NCBI GenBank assembly: GCA_019119615.1
Contig: DWWQ01000011.1
Span: 1 to 64,000 of the forward strand
Length of the DNA stretch: 64,000 bases
Source of the DNA: Candidatus Alistipes stercoravium
Lineage (GTDB): Bacteria; Bacteroidota; Bacteroidia; Bacteroidales; Rikenellaceae
Reading direction: 5' to 3'
Position numbers and translations under genes: made by a program. The notes below the pieces were generated by a model. That model did not search any database. It saw nothing but the letters and a program-made list of their open reading frames with translations, and had not been told where the DNA came from. Shown here piece after piece: positions 30,013 to 37,854 of this stretch. The first letter of the stretch is position 1. Every line of letters begins with the position of its first letter.

Positions 30013-30460
30013 CGGTCGAGCAGCGTTTGAGGATGTTTTTTTGGGGATCGTATTCGGGGAACTCCGCGCGGTGTACGTCGAGGTAGTCCGTGGCCCGGCG
30101 CAGGAGCGTCCGGATCTCGGTGCGGAGGGCCCGGCAGAGGCAGCGCAGGGCCTCCCCGTCGGCCGGTTCGCTCCACGACGAGCGGGGTGCCGTCGTGCCG
30201 CAGGCTCCCGTGAGGATATCCAGCCGGGGCTGGAGCAGCAGACGCACGCAGAGCGCCGCGGGAGCCGCGAGGTACGCCTCGCGGAACTCCCCGTAGGCAC
30301 CCCCGAGCAGCTCGTCGTAGAGCTCCTGCCCGAGGACCGGAACGAGGTAGCGGTGCTCCGCGGCGGCGATGTCGGCCTCCGCGATGATCCCGGGAGGCAG
30401 CGTTTCGCCCTCCCGGAAGGCGAGGCGCAGGGCCTCGGCGGGGGTTATCAGGGTGTTCAT
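29987..30460 (-). CDS. Phage head-tail connector/DUF6712-like protein
   Basis: MNTLITPAEALRLAFREGETLPPGIIAEADIAAAEHRYLVPVLGQELYDELL; position between portal and lysis genes. Confidence 0.5.
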   Translation of the reverse strand: MNTLITPAEALRLAFREGETLPPGIIAEADIAAAEHRYLVPVLGQELYDELLGGAYGEFREAYLAAPAALCVRLLLQPRLDILTGACGTTAPRSSWSEPADGEALRCLCRALRTEIRTLLRRATDYLDVHRAEFPEYDPQKNILKRCSTDGGFVQTL

Positions 30461-30481
30461 ATTCGGAAGAGGGTTTCTTGG

Positions 30482-30503
30482 AAAAAAGCGTCGGCCGACG
30501 CTT
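30482..30503 (-). terminator. Candidate leftward Rho-independent terminator inside the phage-like cassette
   Basis: On minus strand AAGCGTC-GGCC-GACGCTT followed by T's (18-bp perfect palindrome 30486-30503). Confidence 0.55.
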
Positions 30504-30595
30504 CGGACGTGTTGCCAACGACCCCGGAGGGGTGGATCCGCCGTGCCGGCGACGGAGGGTCAGACCCCACCGCGAAGGGCGCATCCGGGACGACG

Positions 30596-31822
30596 TCAGC
30601 CGATGCTTGTGATGTTGTATTTCGAGATCTCCGAGAGGAAGGCCTGCTGCCGCGGGTCCTCGGGATCGTAATCGAGGCCGTCGGCCTTGCGGGCCTCCCA
30701 GACCTTCATGTAGATGGGTTTCGAACGCGTCGGCGGGCGGTTGATGATCTCCAGCGACGAGGTGTCGAAGCCCAGCAGCTCGGAGATCACCCGGCGAATG
30801 GGCTCCGTGAGCTCGGCCTGCTCGGCGAGGATCACCGTATTGAGCGCTACCTCGTATTCGTGGAGGATGCGCTCGGCGCTGAATCCCGAGCTGTAGTCCA
30901 GGCCGCTCAAGGTCCGGAACCACGAGTGCGCCACGACGATGTCCGCGGTGGCCTGCTCGTGCAGCGACTTCCAGTCGCCCTCGTTCTGCGAGGCGATGGG
31001 GATGAAGCGCGAATTGTCGTCGTCGCCCCCTTCGCGGATCACGAACATCACCTGCCCGGGGTTTCCGGCGAACTTCCGCTCGGCCAGCCGCACGATGCGT
31101 TCGGCGTCGGCCTCGTTGCCCGCCGAGGAGTCGAGCATCATGACGCCCGACAACTGGAACGAGTTGTCCAGGCGCGAGATGTTCCACCGGTCGGTCTTGT
31201 AGGCGATGGCCGAGACGTTCAGTCCGGCGATGTAGGGCGGCACGCCATAGTGCTCGAAGGCGGGTTCGTAGTCCTTGTAGTGGATCATCGTGCGGAGCGT
31301 GCCGTCGGCCTGCTCCTCGAAGAGCGGGTAGAGGGGCAGCGTGCGGGCCTCCTCGGCGCGGAAGGCGCTCCAGTCGTGGTGCAGCAGGATGTGCCGCGAG
31401 TCGCGGGCCACGCGGCAGCGCGTGGCGTCCTGATGGTAGAACGAGAGGAAGGTATGCCCGGGGTCGGTAACCACCTCGAGGAAGGCGTTGCCGAAGAGGG
31501 CCTTGTCGAAGGCCAGCTTGTTGAGCAGCTGCCGGAGGCTCTCGCCCTCGCCGTTCACGCGGCGGATGAAGGCCGCGAGCTGCGGCTCGTGCTCCCCGTC
31601 GCAGGTGAAGCCCTTGCCGGAGATGTAGTCGGCCTTGTCGTTGATGATCCGGCGGTGGGTTGTCGAGCGGCGCGCCATCAGGGCCAGGGCCATCGGGAAG
31701 AGGTTGTCGTCGCCCCACCGCCAGAAGGCGTCGCTCTCGACGCGCGTCGTCCCGAACGAGATGTAGGGATCCGTACGGTTGGCGACGCCGATCGCCGGTC
31801 TGAATTTTTTCGCTTTGTCCAT
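30596..31822 (-). CDS. Phage portal protein
   Basis: WRWGDDNLFPMALALMARRSTTHRRIINDKADYISGKGF...GNAFLEVV...EYEVALNTVILAEQAELTEPIRRVI: portal-like N-terminus and layout. Confidence 0.78.
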   Translation of the reverse strand: MDKAKKFRPAIGVANRTDPYISFGTTRVESDAFWRWGDDNLFPMALALMARRSTTHRRIINDKADYISGKGFTCDGEHEPQLAAFIRRVNGEGESLRQLLNKLAFDKALFGNAFLEVVTDPGHTFLSFYHQDATRCRVARDSRHILLHHDWSAFRAEEARTLPLYPLFEEQADGTLRTMIHYKDYEPAFEHYGVPPYIAGLNVSAIAYKTDRWNISRLDNSFQLSGVMMLDSSAGNEADAERIVRLAERKFAGNPGQVMFVIREGGDDDNSRFIPIASQNEGDWKSLHEQATADIVVAHSWFRTLSGLDYSSGFSAERILHEYEVALNTVILAEQAELTEPIRRVISELLGFDTSSLEIINRPPTRSKPIYMKVWEARKADGLDYDPEDPRQQAFLSEISKYNITSIG

Positions 31823-31883
31823 ATCGCAGGTTCGCTTGCCGGGGGCCGCCCGCAACGCATGTGCGGGCGGTCCCGAAGGCGGT

Positions 31884-32861
31884 TTACTGTTTGTAGAAGT
31901 AGGTGATGAGGCTCTCGTCGAGGATGCCGCAGCCGGCCATGAAGACCGCACGCTGGCGGTTCTCCATCTCGTCGGGGTTGTACCACATGCGCACCTCGTT
32001 GCCGGGCATGTCGGCCGTATTGACCGCCAGTACGAGGTTGCGACGGTCCGTGAGCATGCAGAACGACTTGTGGAACGAGGTTCCGGTCAGGTAGCTGCCC
32101 AGGCGCACGTCGATGATCGGGATGCCGTGGTAGGCGAGCGTCTTGCGGCCGTTCACCGCATCGACATAGGCCGCGTCGGCGCCCTTCGCGTCGAGGTACT
32201 TTTCGTAGAGATGGCAGATGTCCGAGGTTACGAAGTAGGCGAGCTGGCCGTCGGCCTTGAGGTCCTGCGTGCGGGTCGAGGCCTGGGTCCACAGTCCGTC
32301 GAAGAGCTCGACGACCTTCTCGGGCGAGGTCAGGTCGGCATCCGCGTAGGTCTCGTTGTAGATCTCCTCGGAGGATACCTTGGCGTTGATGAGCTTCAGG
32401 AAGCCGTCGAAGGTGTTGTAGCCCGTGCCGGCGGAGGTGTCGCCCACCCACATCGTCGCGCGCAGGTTCTCGGCCAGCGCCTGGCGGAAGAGGGCCGTCT
32501 CGGCCTTCTCGAGGTCGGTGCCCGAGAGGTCGTCCATGTGGACGTTGGTGATCGCCGAGATCTTCTCGTAGACCATCGAGAAGTAGTCGGCCGCCGAGAA
32601 GCCCATCTCGGCCTTCACGCGCTTGAGGTCGATCTCGCGCTCGATCTTCGTGGCCGCGTCGCCGCCCGACCAGCCGGCCGCGGAGTACTTCTGGAGGATG
32701 TTGCGCTGGCCGTCCCACAGCTGGACGTGCGTGGGCGTCGGCATGTTGTAGAGGACGCGCACGCCCAGATCCTGGGCCGACACGCCGGTCAGCATCGGAC
32801 GGAAGAAGACGTTCTCGAGATCCGCGCCGGTGTACTGCTTGGCATTTTCAAGGTAAATCAT
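31884..32861 (-). CDS. Putative major capsid protein
   Basis: 325 aa soluble protein between portal and ClpP-like protease; MIYLENAKQYTGADLENVFFRPMLTGVSAQDLGVRVLYNMPTPTHVQLWDGQRNIL; assignment partly by context. Confidence 0.6.
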   Translation of the reverse strand: MIYLENAKQYTGADLENVFFRPMLTGVSAQDLGVRVLYNMPTPTHVQLWDGQRNILQKYSAAGWSGGDAATKIEREIDLKRVKAEMGFSAADYFSMVYEKISAITNVHMDDLSGTDLEKAETALFRQALAENLRATMWVGDTSAGTGYNTFDGFLKLINAKVSSEEIYNETYADADLTSPEKVVELFDGLWTQASTRTQDLKADGQLAYFVTSDICHLYEKYLDAKGADAAYVDAVNGRKTLAYHGIPIIDVRLGSYLTGTSFHKSFCMLTDRRNLVLAVNTADMPGNEVRMWYNPDEMENRQRAVFMAGCGILDESLITYFYKQ

Positions 32862-32937
32862 GGTTGTGAAAGTTTTTTGAGAGATTTGTGGATTTTGTCG
32901 GTTTCGCCGTCCGGGAAGCTCCCGGGCGGCTTTTTTA

Positions 32938-33810
32938 TCAGCTGTGGAAGCACTTGGCGTCCTCGGCGTAGGCCCGTTCGTTGGCCGAGCGCATCGCCTC
33001 GCCGTAGGAGGGATCCTCGCAGGGCTCCGTGCGCGTAGGCGCCACACGCTCCCGGGCCGCCTCGGCCGCCGATATCGAGCGGCGGCGCAGTTCGGCCTCG
33101 TCGGAGGCGAAGTGCAGGACGTTGCGATCCTCGGGGAGCTCCTCCTCGGCGCGCAGCCCGAGCCCTTCAAGCAGGCGGTTCCAGCCGCGCGAGAGGTTCT
33201 TCGCCAGTCCCGGGGCCGGGCTCTCCGCCGCCTCGATCACGCGGTCGGCCAGTCCGGCGATCACGGCCTCCGCGGGCGAGAGCCAGCGGCCGTTGCCGTG
33301 GTTTTCGGCCATCAGGCGCTCGAACTCCTCGACGGGGCGTCCCGAGCGGGCGGCGTAGACTCCGGCGATGCGGGCGTCGGTCTGACGGAGCAGTTCGAGG
33401 CGCTCCTCGAGCTCCGCGGCGTTGCCCTCGGTCGAGCACATCGCCCGGTGGATCAGGTAGAGGGCGTTGGCCGAGATTTCGCGGCATCCCGCCGAGGCCG
33501 CCTGGGCGATGATCGTCGCCGCCGAGGCCGTGTAGCCGTAGCAGCGGGTCGTGATGCGGGCCCCGAGCGAGCGCAGGGCGTCGTGGATGAGCAACGCGTC
33601 GTTCACGTCGCCGCCCGTCGAGCGGATCTCGACCACCACCTCCGGGGCCTCGATCTCCGAGATGCGGCGCACCGCGTCGCGGAACTTCTCGTAGGTCGCC
33701 ACCCGGGCATCCGGCTCCTCGAACTGCCACTCCTCGGGAACGCCGATCGTCCCTTCGATCTCGATCGTGCAGCTGCCGGCCTTGTCTTTGATTTGGATTT
33801 CCGATTTCAT
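32938..33810 (-). CDS. ClpP-like (S14) head maturation protease
   Basis: VVEIRSTGGDVNDALLIHDALRSLGARITTRCYGYTASAATIIAQAA and NALYLIHRAMCSTEGNAAELEERLELL: ClpP serine and histidine regions. Confidence 0.85.
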   Translation of the reverse strand: MKSEIQIKDKAGSCTIEIEGTIGVPEEWQFEEPDARVATYEKFRDAVRRISEIEAPEVVVEIRSTGGDVNDALLIHDALRSLGARITTRCYGYTASAATIIAQAASAGCREISANALYLIHRAMCSTEGNAAELEERLELLRQTDARIAGVYAARSGRPVEEFERLMAENHGNGRWLSPAEAVIAGLADRVIEAAESPAPGLAKNLSRGWNRLLEGLGLRAEEELPEDRNVLHFASDEAELRRRSISAAEAARERVAPTRTEPCEDPSYGEAMRSANERAYAEDAKCFHS

Positions 33811-33813
33811 GAT

Positions 33814-34074
33814 TCAGTGTTTGAAAGTGTTGTAAAAAACGGTCCGTACCTTTTCGTAGGAACAGCAGAAGATATCCGACACGACGTGCATCGCCTCGCA
33901 GCGCCGCATGCCCTCCCGTTCGAGGCGGTGCACCTCCTCCCGGATCGCCAGCTGTTCGCAGCCGCGGCGCGAGAGAACCCCCAGCTCCAGGAGGCGCTCC
34001 ACGGCCTGGGCGGCCGTCAGTCCCTCGATCTCGCGGCGGGCGGTCTCGGCCAGTATCGTATCGATGCGTGTCAT
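33814..34074 (-). CDS. Small 86-aa protein of the phage-like cassette
   Basis: MTRIDTILAETARREIEGLTAAQAVERLLELGVLSRRGCEQLAIREEVHRLEREGMRRCEAMHVVSDIFCCSYEKVRTVFYNTFKH; overlaps the upstream tail-like ORF by 4 bp. Confidence 0.6.
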   Translation of the reverse strand: MTRIDTILAETARREIEGLTAAQAVERLLELGVLSRRGCEQLAIREEVHRLEREGMRRCEAMHVVSDIFCCSYEKVRTVFYNTFKH

Positions 34075-36434
34075 AGGGCGTCCTCCTCCAGCCGGTCGAA
34101 TTCACAGCGCGCCAGCCCCTGCGCCGGGTCGTACTTGCCCACGCTCCGCAGCAGGGCCCTCACCACACCGCGGCCCGTGTCGATGCGGAAGACCGAGCGG
34201 ATGTCGGGACCTCCGGTGCCGGGTGCGAAAAGCGCGGCATACTCTCCGGGGGCGATGCGCAGCGTGAGGGTGATGCGCTCGCGGAGCGCCTCGCGCCGCG
34301 TCTGGCGGTCGTAGTAGCGGTGAAGCCCCTGTGCGCCGTCGCGGTCCTCGAAGCAGAGCGTGAAGGGCTCCGCCGCGTCGTCGCCCGCGAAGTGGAAGGC
34401 CACGAGCGGATAGGAGGCCTCGTCCGAGGGGTATCCCCACCGCTCGCCATCGGGCAGGGGGTGCATCCCGACGTAGCGGACGATGCGCGGCGAGAAGTTC
34501 GTGCCGTCCTCCTCCAGGTCGTCGCGGTCGCCGACCTCGGGCAGCAGCGCCGAAGGGGCATTGAGGTAGTGGCCCACGGAGTCGATCGTCGGGTAGAAGA
34601 GCGGGTTGCGGATCGTCTGCTCGCCCTGCAGGGCCGCCGTCGAGGTGCAGTCGGCGCTCCAGGCCCCGAAGGTGCCGCCGTTCTCCGCGTCGTAACGGTT
34701 CACGGCGCCGTCGCCCTCCCGGTAGCACCACGTCCGCCGTTCGTGGATGTCGAAGGCATGGTCGCGGCGCTCGACGCCCTGCGAGAAGTCCGTGCGGGCG
34801 CTCCAGTCCGCCTCGGAGCCCGCACCGAAGAGGTCGTCGGACGGCTCGATCCAGATCCGTTTGGCCGCCTCCTCGGTGTAGAAGCGCAGGTTGAACATCT
34901 GCGCGAGGGCCTCGAGCAGCTCGACCTGCCGGATGCGGTGCTGCGCGACGTCGGTAAAACGGATCTGTTCGCCGAAACCCGGCCCGGAGAGAAAGCGCGG
35001 CGTGAGCGAACAGCTCTTGTCCAGTTCGAGGCGCATCCCCTCCTCGGCCCCGGCGAAGTAGATCTGGTCGAAATACTTGGGCGACGAGGGGCCGAGGCGT
35101 TCGGAGGCCGTGCGCATCCGCAGCTCGACGGTCGTCTCGCCCGTCTCGCCGATGTAGCCGGCGTAGAGGGCCCAGTCGCCCGTGTAGCTTGTCCAGGACG
35201 ACCCTTCGAGGATCTCCAGCACGGGGTCGGAGAAGCTCCCCGAGGACGGCGTGGAGACCAGCGTCGAGCGCACCGCGAACTGTGCCCAGTCGGAGAGCAG
35301 GCCGTTCTGGCGGTAACGCAGACGGTAGCTGGCGCCGTCGCGGTGGTCGAAGACGACGATCCGGTAGGAGAAGTTCGCGCGGAGCGAGCCGCGCAGATCC
35401 TCGTAGCGGTTGGCCAGCGTGAAGGAGAACTCCGAGCCGGGCCCGAAGTAGATCGTGTCGAAGCCGGTCAGGCGCGTCCGCGAGAGGATCCGGTGGGCGG
35501 TGGTGTACTTGAGGTAGTATTCGAAGCCGACGCTCGTCTCGACGAGGGGCGTGAAGCAGATCCGCTTGCCGTCGAGGGCGAAGCAGCCGCCGTTGTTGTA
35601 GAGCCCCTCGACCGGTGCGCCGTCCGCATCGACGCTCTGCGGCGTGGCCGTCTCGACGATGTTGCCCACGGAGTTGAGCACACTCAACGGATTGGCAATC
35701 ACCTTGCCGACCTCGTTGGCCGTCGCCGAGGCGGTGGAGAGCCTCCGGGCGAGGAAGCCCATGCGGGCCTCGGCCGCCGCGGTGTCCCGCGAGGAGTAGG
35801 CGCCGCTCATGTAGAGCGAGCGGAAGAAGTCCGAAGCGAGGAAGCGGCTCTCGATGCGGTAGCCGGCCTCGGCGAAGATCCGCTCGACGAGCGTCGCGAC
35901 ATGCAGGAAGGGGTGGTAGTCGTCCGTCGAGAGGAGCCGCTCGTTGGGCAGCAGGTCGGTCGGGCTGGCCGACCGGGGGTATTCGTCGCGGTGGACGGGG
36001 AAGAAGCGCACGGGGGTCGCGGCCGTCCAGCTGCTGCAGATCTCCGTGGGCGTGAGCAGCGCCGTGTAGTCGATGCCCAGCGTGTTGAACATCCTCAGCG
36101 AAGCGTTCGCCGCCCAGCCGGCCCCGCCGTATCCGATCTCCAGCTCGTAGCCCTCGTCCGAAGCCGCCAGCAGGCGGACCCGGCCGCGGAAGAGCTCGGC
36201 GCCGCCCTCCGTGAGGCAGGCCTCGTGCGCCGCGTCGTTGAATTTCGCGAGGGTGTGCAGCTCGCGGGCAAAGCCCGTCGCCTCGTCGTTGCGGGGCGTC
36301 GCGGGGATCGTGATCTTCCACTTGCGTCCGTCGCGGCAGGCCTCGATGTCGGCCGTCTGCGCCGCATCCCAGGCCGGAAGGAGCAGCCGCTCCGTACCCA
36401 GATCACAGGATTTGTTGTCGATCGTCAGTTCCAT
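34071..36434 (-). CDS. Large tail/baseplate-like protein (787 aa)
   Basis: MELTIDNKSCDLGTERLLLPAWDAAQTADIEACRDGRKWKITIPATPRNDEATGFARELHTLAKFNDAAHEACLTEGGAELFRGRVRLLA; context with portal, capsid and lysis genes. Confidence 0.55.
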   Translation of the reverse strand: MELTIDNKSCDLGTERLLLPAWDAAQTADIEACRDGRKWKITIPATPRNDEATGFARELHTLAKFNDAAHEACLTEGGAELFRGRVRLLAASDEGYELEIGYGGAGWAANASLRMFNTLGIDYTALLTPTEICSSWTAATPVRFFPVHRDEYPRSASPTDLLPNERLLSTDDYHPFLHVATLVERIFAEAGYRIESRFLASDFFRSLYMSGAYSSRDTAAAEARMGFLARRLSTASATANEVGKVIANPLSVLNSVGNIVETATPQSVDADGAPVEGLYNNGGCFALDGKRICFTPLVETSVGFEYYLKYTTAHRILSRTRLTGFDTIYFGPGSEFSFTLANRYEDLRGSLRANFSYRIVVFDHRDGASYRLRYRQNGLLSDWAQFAVRSTLVSTPSSGSFSDPVLEILEGSSWTSYTGDWALYAGYIGETGETTVELRMRTASERLGPSSPKYFDQIYFAGAEEGMRLELDKSCSLTPRFLSGPGFGEQIRFTDVAQHRIRQVELLEALAQMFNLRFYTEEAAKRIWIEPSDDLFGAGSEADWSARTDFSQGVERRDHAFDIHERRTWCYREGDGAVNRYDAENGGTFGAWSADCTSTAALQGEQTIRNPLFYPTIDSVGHYLNAPSALLPEVGDRDDLEEDGTNFSPRIVRYVGMHPLPDGERWGYPSDEASYPLVAFHFAGDDAAEPFTLCFEDRDGAQGLHRYYDRQTRREALRERITLTLRIAPGEYAALFAPGTGGPDIRSVFRIDTGRGVVRALLRSVGKYDPAQGLARCEFDRLEEDAL

Positions 36435-37408
36435 GTCATGGCGGTGTTTTGTCGGTCGCGGATATCGATTTCGAGGCAGCAGAGGTTCCCCAGGCGGCGG
36501 ACGACCGCCTCGTCGGTCGCCACGTCGATCGGCGTACAGCTATCCTCGCCGACGACCCACACCTCGGGCGACTCGACCAGCTCGGCCAGTGCCGTGAGCA
36601 CAGCCTCGGTCTCGTAGGCCGAGACGAGCGTGCGCGTCGCCTCACGGCGGCGGGGCACCGCAACCAGCCCCTCGGGTCCCTCGGCGCGGAGCTTCTCGAC
36701 CTGCACGGTCGTCGTCCGCACGACGGGGAAGCTGTACTGCTCGACCGAGCCGGCGCTGCTGCGCCACGCCACGCGCACGGCCTGCTCGGCGGCCGGCACG
36801 ACGGTGTATTCGACCGTGGCGATCCCGTCGATCTCGACCGTCAGCGTGTCGGCCCCGGGGAAGTCGCGCGTGTCGAGGACGAAGAGCACTGGACCCTTCA
36901 GAAAGGCGGAGTAGCTCTGAGCCGTCATCGTGTCGGCCGAGCGGGCCGTAACGGTGGCCTTGACCGTTCCGGAGTCCGGGGCGAGGAGCGTCAGTTCGTC
37001 GCGCGCTCCCTCGGGGATGAGACGTTGGAGGGGGAGGGTTGTCAGCAGAGCCGGGGCGGCCACCTGCGTGCGGCCGGCCAGGAAGGTACGCTCGGGAGCC
37101 GTCGCCGCAGCCCCGTCGGGGAGGGTTCCCGAGGGTCCGACGGCCACCGTGGCCGTAACCGTGCGGCCCGTGGCGGCGTAGAATCCCGTGTCGCTCACCA
37201 CGGGCAGGAAATGCAGTGCGCGGCGCAGGAAGGGGGCGGCATCGAAACGGGCCGCGGCACTGGCGACGAAGCGCAGCGTGCCGTAAAGCGTCGAGCCGCT
37301 CCGGTCGGCGATGCGGATGTCGAGGTCTTCGGCCGCGGAGTGCTCCACGGCGTAGAGCACCTCGGCGCCGAGCGGCGCATACTGGGACGGAATCTGTGAG
37401 AAGGTCAT
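36425..37408 (-). CDS. Tail/appendage-like protein (327 aa)
   Basis: MTFSQIPSQYAPLGAEVLYAVEHSAAEDLDIRIADRSGSTLYGTLRFVASAAARFDAAPFLRRALHF; first gene of the cassette, overlaps the next by 10 bp. Confidence 0.5.
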   Translation of the reverse strand: MTFSQIPSQYAPLGAEVLYAVEHSAAEDLDIRIADRSGSTLYGTLRFVASAAARFDAAPFLRRALHFLPVVSDTGFYAATGRTVTATVAVGPSGTLPDGAAATAPERTFLAGRTQVAAPALLTTLPLQRLIPEGARDELTLLAPDSGTVKATVTARSADTMTAQSYSAFLKGPVLFVLDTRDFPGADTLTVEIDGIATVEYTVVPAAEQAVRVAWRSSAGSVEQYSFPVVRTTTVQVEKLRAEGPEGLVAVPRRREATRTLVSAYETEAVLTALAELVESPEVWVVGEDSCTPIDVATDEAVVRRLGNLCCLEIDIRDRQNTAMTWN

Positions 37409-37605
37409 GGGATAAGGGGTTTTTGGAGAATCCGGGGTTGCGACGGACACCGCCCGGCGCCGGGGGCCGCCGCCCGCCTGCGGGATGGATGAAAAGGGGC
37501 GCAGAAGACCCGGGGGTGAAAGGAATACGACGGCAGAGCTGCGAGCTGCGGACAAAGCCGCGGGGCGGGGAATCCCCCGACGGCGGGCCGGGGTGTTGAA
37601 AAGTC

Positions 37606-37691
37606 CGTGGATAAACCGTGGATAAAATGTGAATGGATGTGGATAAGTCTACACAACCCGCTGGTACCGAATGGTCTCCGATTGTTGATAA
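37606..37691. promoter_or_regulatory. Cluster of four DnaA-box-like sites
   Basis: CGTGGATAA at 37606-37614 and 37617-37625, TGTGGATAA (exact reverse complement of TTATCCACA) at 37638-37646, TGTTGATAA at 37683-37691; all in the same orientation. Confidence 0.65.
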
Positions 37692-37730
37692 GCGCCCCCG
37701 GCGGGGCTGTGCGGGTGTGGATTCCGGAGG

Positions 37731-37762
37731 CAAATATACGACACGGCGACCCCCCTTGTCAA
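37731..37762 (-). promoter_or_regulatory. Leftward promoter of the phage-like cassette: TTGACA-N18-TATATTTG
   Basis: Minus strand TTGACA (37757-37762) and TATATTTG (37731-37738), 18-nt spacer. Confidence 0.6.
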
Positions 37763-37772
37763 GAGGCCGGCG

Positions 37773-37792
37773 CATTTTTTCCACGAAAAATG
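37773..37792. repeat. Inverted repeat CATTTTT-TCCACG-AAAAATG
   Basis: 7-bp arms; resembles the IR at 5117-5138. Confidence 0.5.
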
Positions 37793-37825
37793 GAAAAGCG
37801 CGCCCGGGAATTCGCCGAAAGGGGT

Positions 37826-37833
37826 TATCTTTG
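37826..37833 (+). promoter_or_regulatory. -7 element TATCTTTG for the GH27 gene
   Basis: TATCTTTG, 21 bp upstream of ATG 37855. Confidence 0.6.
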
Positions 37834-37854
37834 TTACCGGAAAACGAAAACCCA

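Noticed and set aside
37606-37691. Firm call of chromosomal oriC
   Set aside because: Rough hand counts of G versus C on a few lines did not show a clean skew flip here: the plus strand opposite most sampled leftward genes is G-richer on both sides. No dnaA gene or clear AT-rich unwinding element is present. Kept as a DnaA-site cluster only.
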